Of a stretch of DNA of 64,000 nt, positions 62,794 through 64,000 are shown one piece after another. A program made the position numbers and the translations under genes. This DNA comes from Terriglobia bacterium. Lineage in GTDB: Bacteria > Acidobacteriota > Terriglobia > Bryobacterales > Bryobacteraceae. The notes under the pieces are model-generated. The model saw only the letters and a program-made list of their open reading frames with translations. It had not been told where the DNA came from and did no database searches. The stretch is taken from positions 1 to 64,000 of the forward strand of contig JAIQFI010000034.1 in the NCBI GenBank assembly GCA_020073345.1, given 5' to 3'. Positions within the stretch are counted from its first letter, which is position 1. Each line of letters begins with the position of its first letter.

Positions 62794-64000
62794 AGGTATT
62801 GACCGCTGCCCAAATGCGCGAGGTGGACCGCCTCACCATCGAAGACGGCGTTCCAAGCATCGCGCTCATGGAGAACGCGGCGCATCGCGTGGTGGAAGAG
62901 ATGGTGCGCGAGTTCGACCCGATTGACCGCCAGAACATCGTGATCCTGTGCGGCAAAGGCAACAACGGAGGCGACGGGCTGGCGATTGCGCGCCTGCTGC
63001 ACGAATATCATGTGGGCCGGATGCGCGTGGTGCTGGCAGCGGATCCCTCGGAATTCACCGGCGACGCAGCGGAAAATCTGAAGCGCATCGTCGAGCTTGG
63101 CATTCATCCCGTATTTGAGGTTCCGGCGAAACTGCGCGAGCGCCGCGAGGTGAACGTCGTGGTGGACGCATTGCTCGGCACCGGACTGAAGGGACCACCA
63201 ACGGGCCGCACAGCCGAACTGATCGCGGCGACACGGGAATTTCCGCAAGCCCGGATCGTAGCGGTGGATTTGCCCTCGGGGCTCGGCGGCGGCGGCGATT
63301 GCGTGCGCGCGGATATCACCGTGACGTTTACCGCGCCGAAGGTCGAGCATTACCTGGCGCCCGGCGCCGAGGAGCACGTCGGGAGGCTTGTCGTCTCCCA
63401 GATCGGCAGCCCGCCATGGTTAATTCCGGGGGGCCTCCAGGTATCACATCCGGGCGATTTCCGGCATCTGTTCCGGCCGCGCAAGCGCGAGGCGCATAAG
63501 GGCGATTTCGGTCACGTGCTGGTGGTGGGCGGAGCGCCGGGGAAATCAGGAGCCGCGGCGATGGCTGGTCTGGCCGCGTTGCGCGCCGGTGCGGGGCTGG
63601 TGACGGTGGCGTGTTCCGATCCTACGCGGCTCGCACCCGAGCTGATGTCGGAGCCGCTCGACAATTTCTCGTTGGAGCGAATGACAGTGCTCGCGGTCGG
63701 TCCGGGTTTAGGCGAGCAGCGCGGGATCGTCCCGAAACTGATGAATGAAGCGTCCGTTCCGATGGTGATCGACGCGGACGGGCTGAATTCGATCGCGGGA
63801 ACGGATTTCAAGGGACGAGGCGTGCAGACAATTCTCACGCCGCATCCGGGCGAGATGGCTCGACTCTTGGGGGTCGACAGAGTGAGCGAAAGCGAGCGCT
63901 TACATGTGGCCCGTACGTTCGCGAAGGAGCGCAATGTGTGCCTGGTCCTCAAGGGCTATCGCACCCTGATCGCGACACCGGATGGCAATGTCTGGATCAA
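62790..64000 (+). CDS. nnr: Bifunctional NAD(P)H-hydrate repair enzyme (epimerase plus dehydratase), cut by window end
   Basis: The frame starts at ATG 62790 (overlapping the channel stop, ATGA) and runs open to the window end, so about 404 residues are visible. The N-terminal YjeF_N/epimerase domain (about 1-205) has MREVDRLTIEDGVPSIALMENAAHRV and VILCGKGNNGGDGLAIARLL, and VVDALLGTGLKGPPTGR. The C-terminal YjeF/carbohydrate-kinase-like dehydratase domain begins at about 225 (KGDFGHVLVVGGAPGKSGAAAMAGLAALRAGAGLVTV, then VGPGLGEQ, then DADGLNSI and LTPHPGEMARLLG). It repairs hydrated NADH and NADPH. VDLPSGLGGGGD replaces the usual VDxPSGLxADTG loop, a mild shortening. Confidence 0.9.
   Translation, partial: MKVLTAAQMREVDRLTIEDGVPSIALMENAAHRVVEEMVREFDPIDRQNIVILCGKGNNGGDGLAIARLLHEYHVGRMRVVLAADPSEFTGDAAENLKRIVELGIHPVFEVPAKLRERREVNVVVDALLGTGLKGPPTGRTAELIAATREFPQARIVAVDLPSGLGGGGDCVRADITVTFTAPKVEHYLAPGAEEHVGRLVVSQIGSPPWLIPGGLQVSHPGDFRHLFRPRKREAHKGDFGHVLVVGGAPGKSGAAAMAGLAALRAGAGLVTVACSDPTRLAPELMSEPLDNFSLERMTVLAVGPGLGEQRGIVPKLMNEASVPMVIDADGLNSIAGTDFKGRGVQTILTPHPGEMARLLGVDRVSESERLHVARTFAKERNVCLVLKGYRTLIATPDGNVWI

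Overview
The window looks like chromosomal DNA of an acidobacterium, most likely of the Solibacter/Bryobacter group. The support is a very large Oar-type TonB-dependent receptor, many secreted proteins with acidobacterial-style domains (a DUF5818-like protein, DUF4097, S41, S55 and M13 peptidases, NHL-type propellers), hopanoid side-chain genes, and GC-rich DNA with frequent overlapping or convergent genes. This is inferred from protein style, not from a database search. The first ~1.5 kb looks different (sparser coding, a broken Rieske oxygenase, an orphan antitoxin) and may be an island or an assembly join.

Layout. 1-1.55 kb: truncated membrane gene, antitoxin, degenerate Rieske oxygenase. 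1.6-5.1 kb: S41 peptidase, a beta-lactamase-fold protein without its catalytic lysine, a YprB-like nuclease. 5.2-8.2 kb: HU, TatA, small basic protein, Rieske ferredoxin, mutM, folP. 8.2-10.8 kb: cpaB-tadB-tadC fragment of a Tad pilus locus. 10.9-13.4 kb: thiG, a double AAA ATPase and a possible 29-31 codon small ORF upstream of it. 13.5-16.7 kb: LiaF-like membrane protein with a LytS/LytTR two-component pair, plus a small basic secreted protein. 16.8-21.6 kb: NAD isocitrate dehydrogenase, TonB receptor, gap, dcd. 21.6-25.8 kb: Oar-like receptor and secreted VOC protein. 25.8-30 kb: hopanoid operon (hpnJ, two EmrE-like half transporters, hpnI, and an upstream lipoprotein-like gene). 30-34.7 kb: comEC with an A8-tract frameshift, alginate-export-type porin, secreted unknown. 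34.7-39.7 kb: TPR proteins, MFS transporter, RimI-like acetyltransferase, YdcH-like protein. 39.8-43.3 kb: recA, BON protein, Cys/Met PLP enzyme, HTH protein. 43.4-48.8 kb: beta-hydroxyacid dehydrogenase, dxr, rseP, rpsA. 48.8-50.1 kb: accessory cassettes (ParE/RHH toxin-antitoxin, unknown gene), each followed by a displaced copy of the rpsA 3' end. 50.2-53.7 kb: ECF sigma, HEAT-repeat anti-sigma, DUF4097 protein, tandem-PDZ protein. 53.6-61.6 kb: FliA/WhiG-type sigma factor, M13 peptidase, S55 peptidase, beta-propeller protein, two small secreted proteins. 61.8-64 kb: RCK potassium channel and the bifunctional NAD(P)HX repair enzyme, cut by the window end.

Themes. Much of the window concerns the envelope: secretion (TatA, Tad, RseP), envelope sensing (LiaF-LytTR, ECF module), lipids (hopanoid tailoring, dxr) and outer-membrane uptake. 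Several genes have a -10-like hexamer ending exactly 6 bases before the start codon and no Shine-Dalgarno sequence, which points to leaderless transcripts. The most unusual structural signals are the repeated rpsA 3' ends flanking cassettes, the comEC homopolymer frameshift, and a leader RNA candidate before dxr.

No tRNA, rRNA, CRISPR array, insertion sequence or prophage was seen. No gene-free stretch exceeds about 300 bases.
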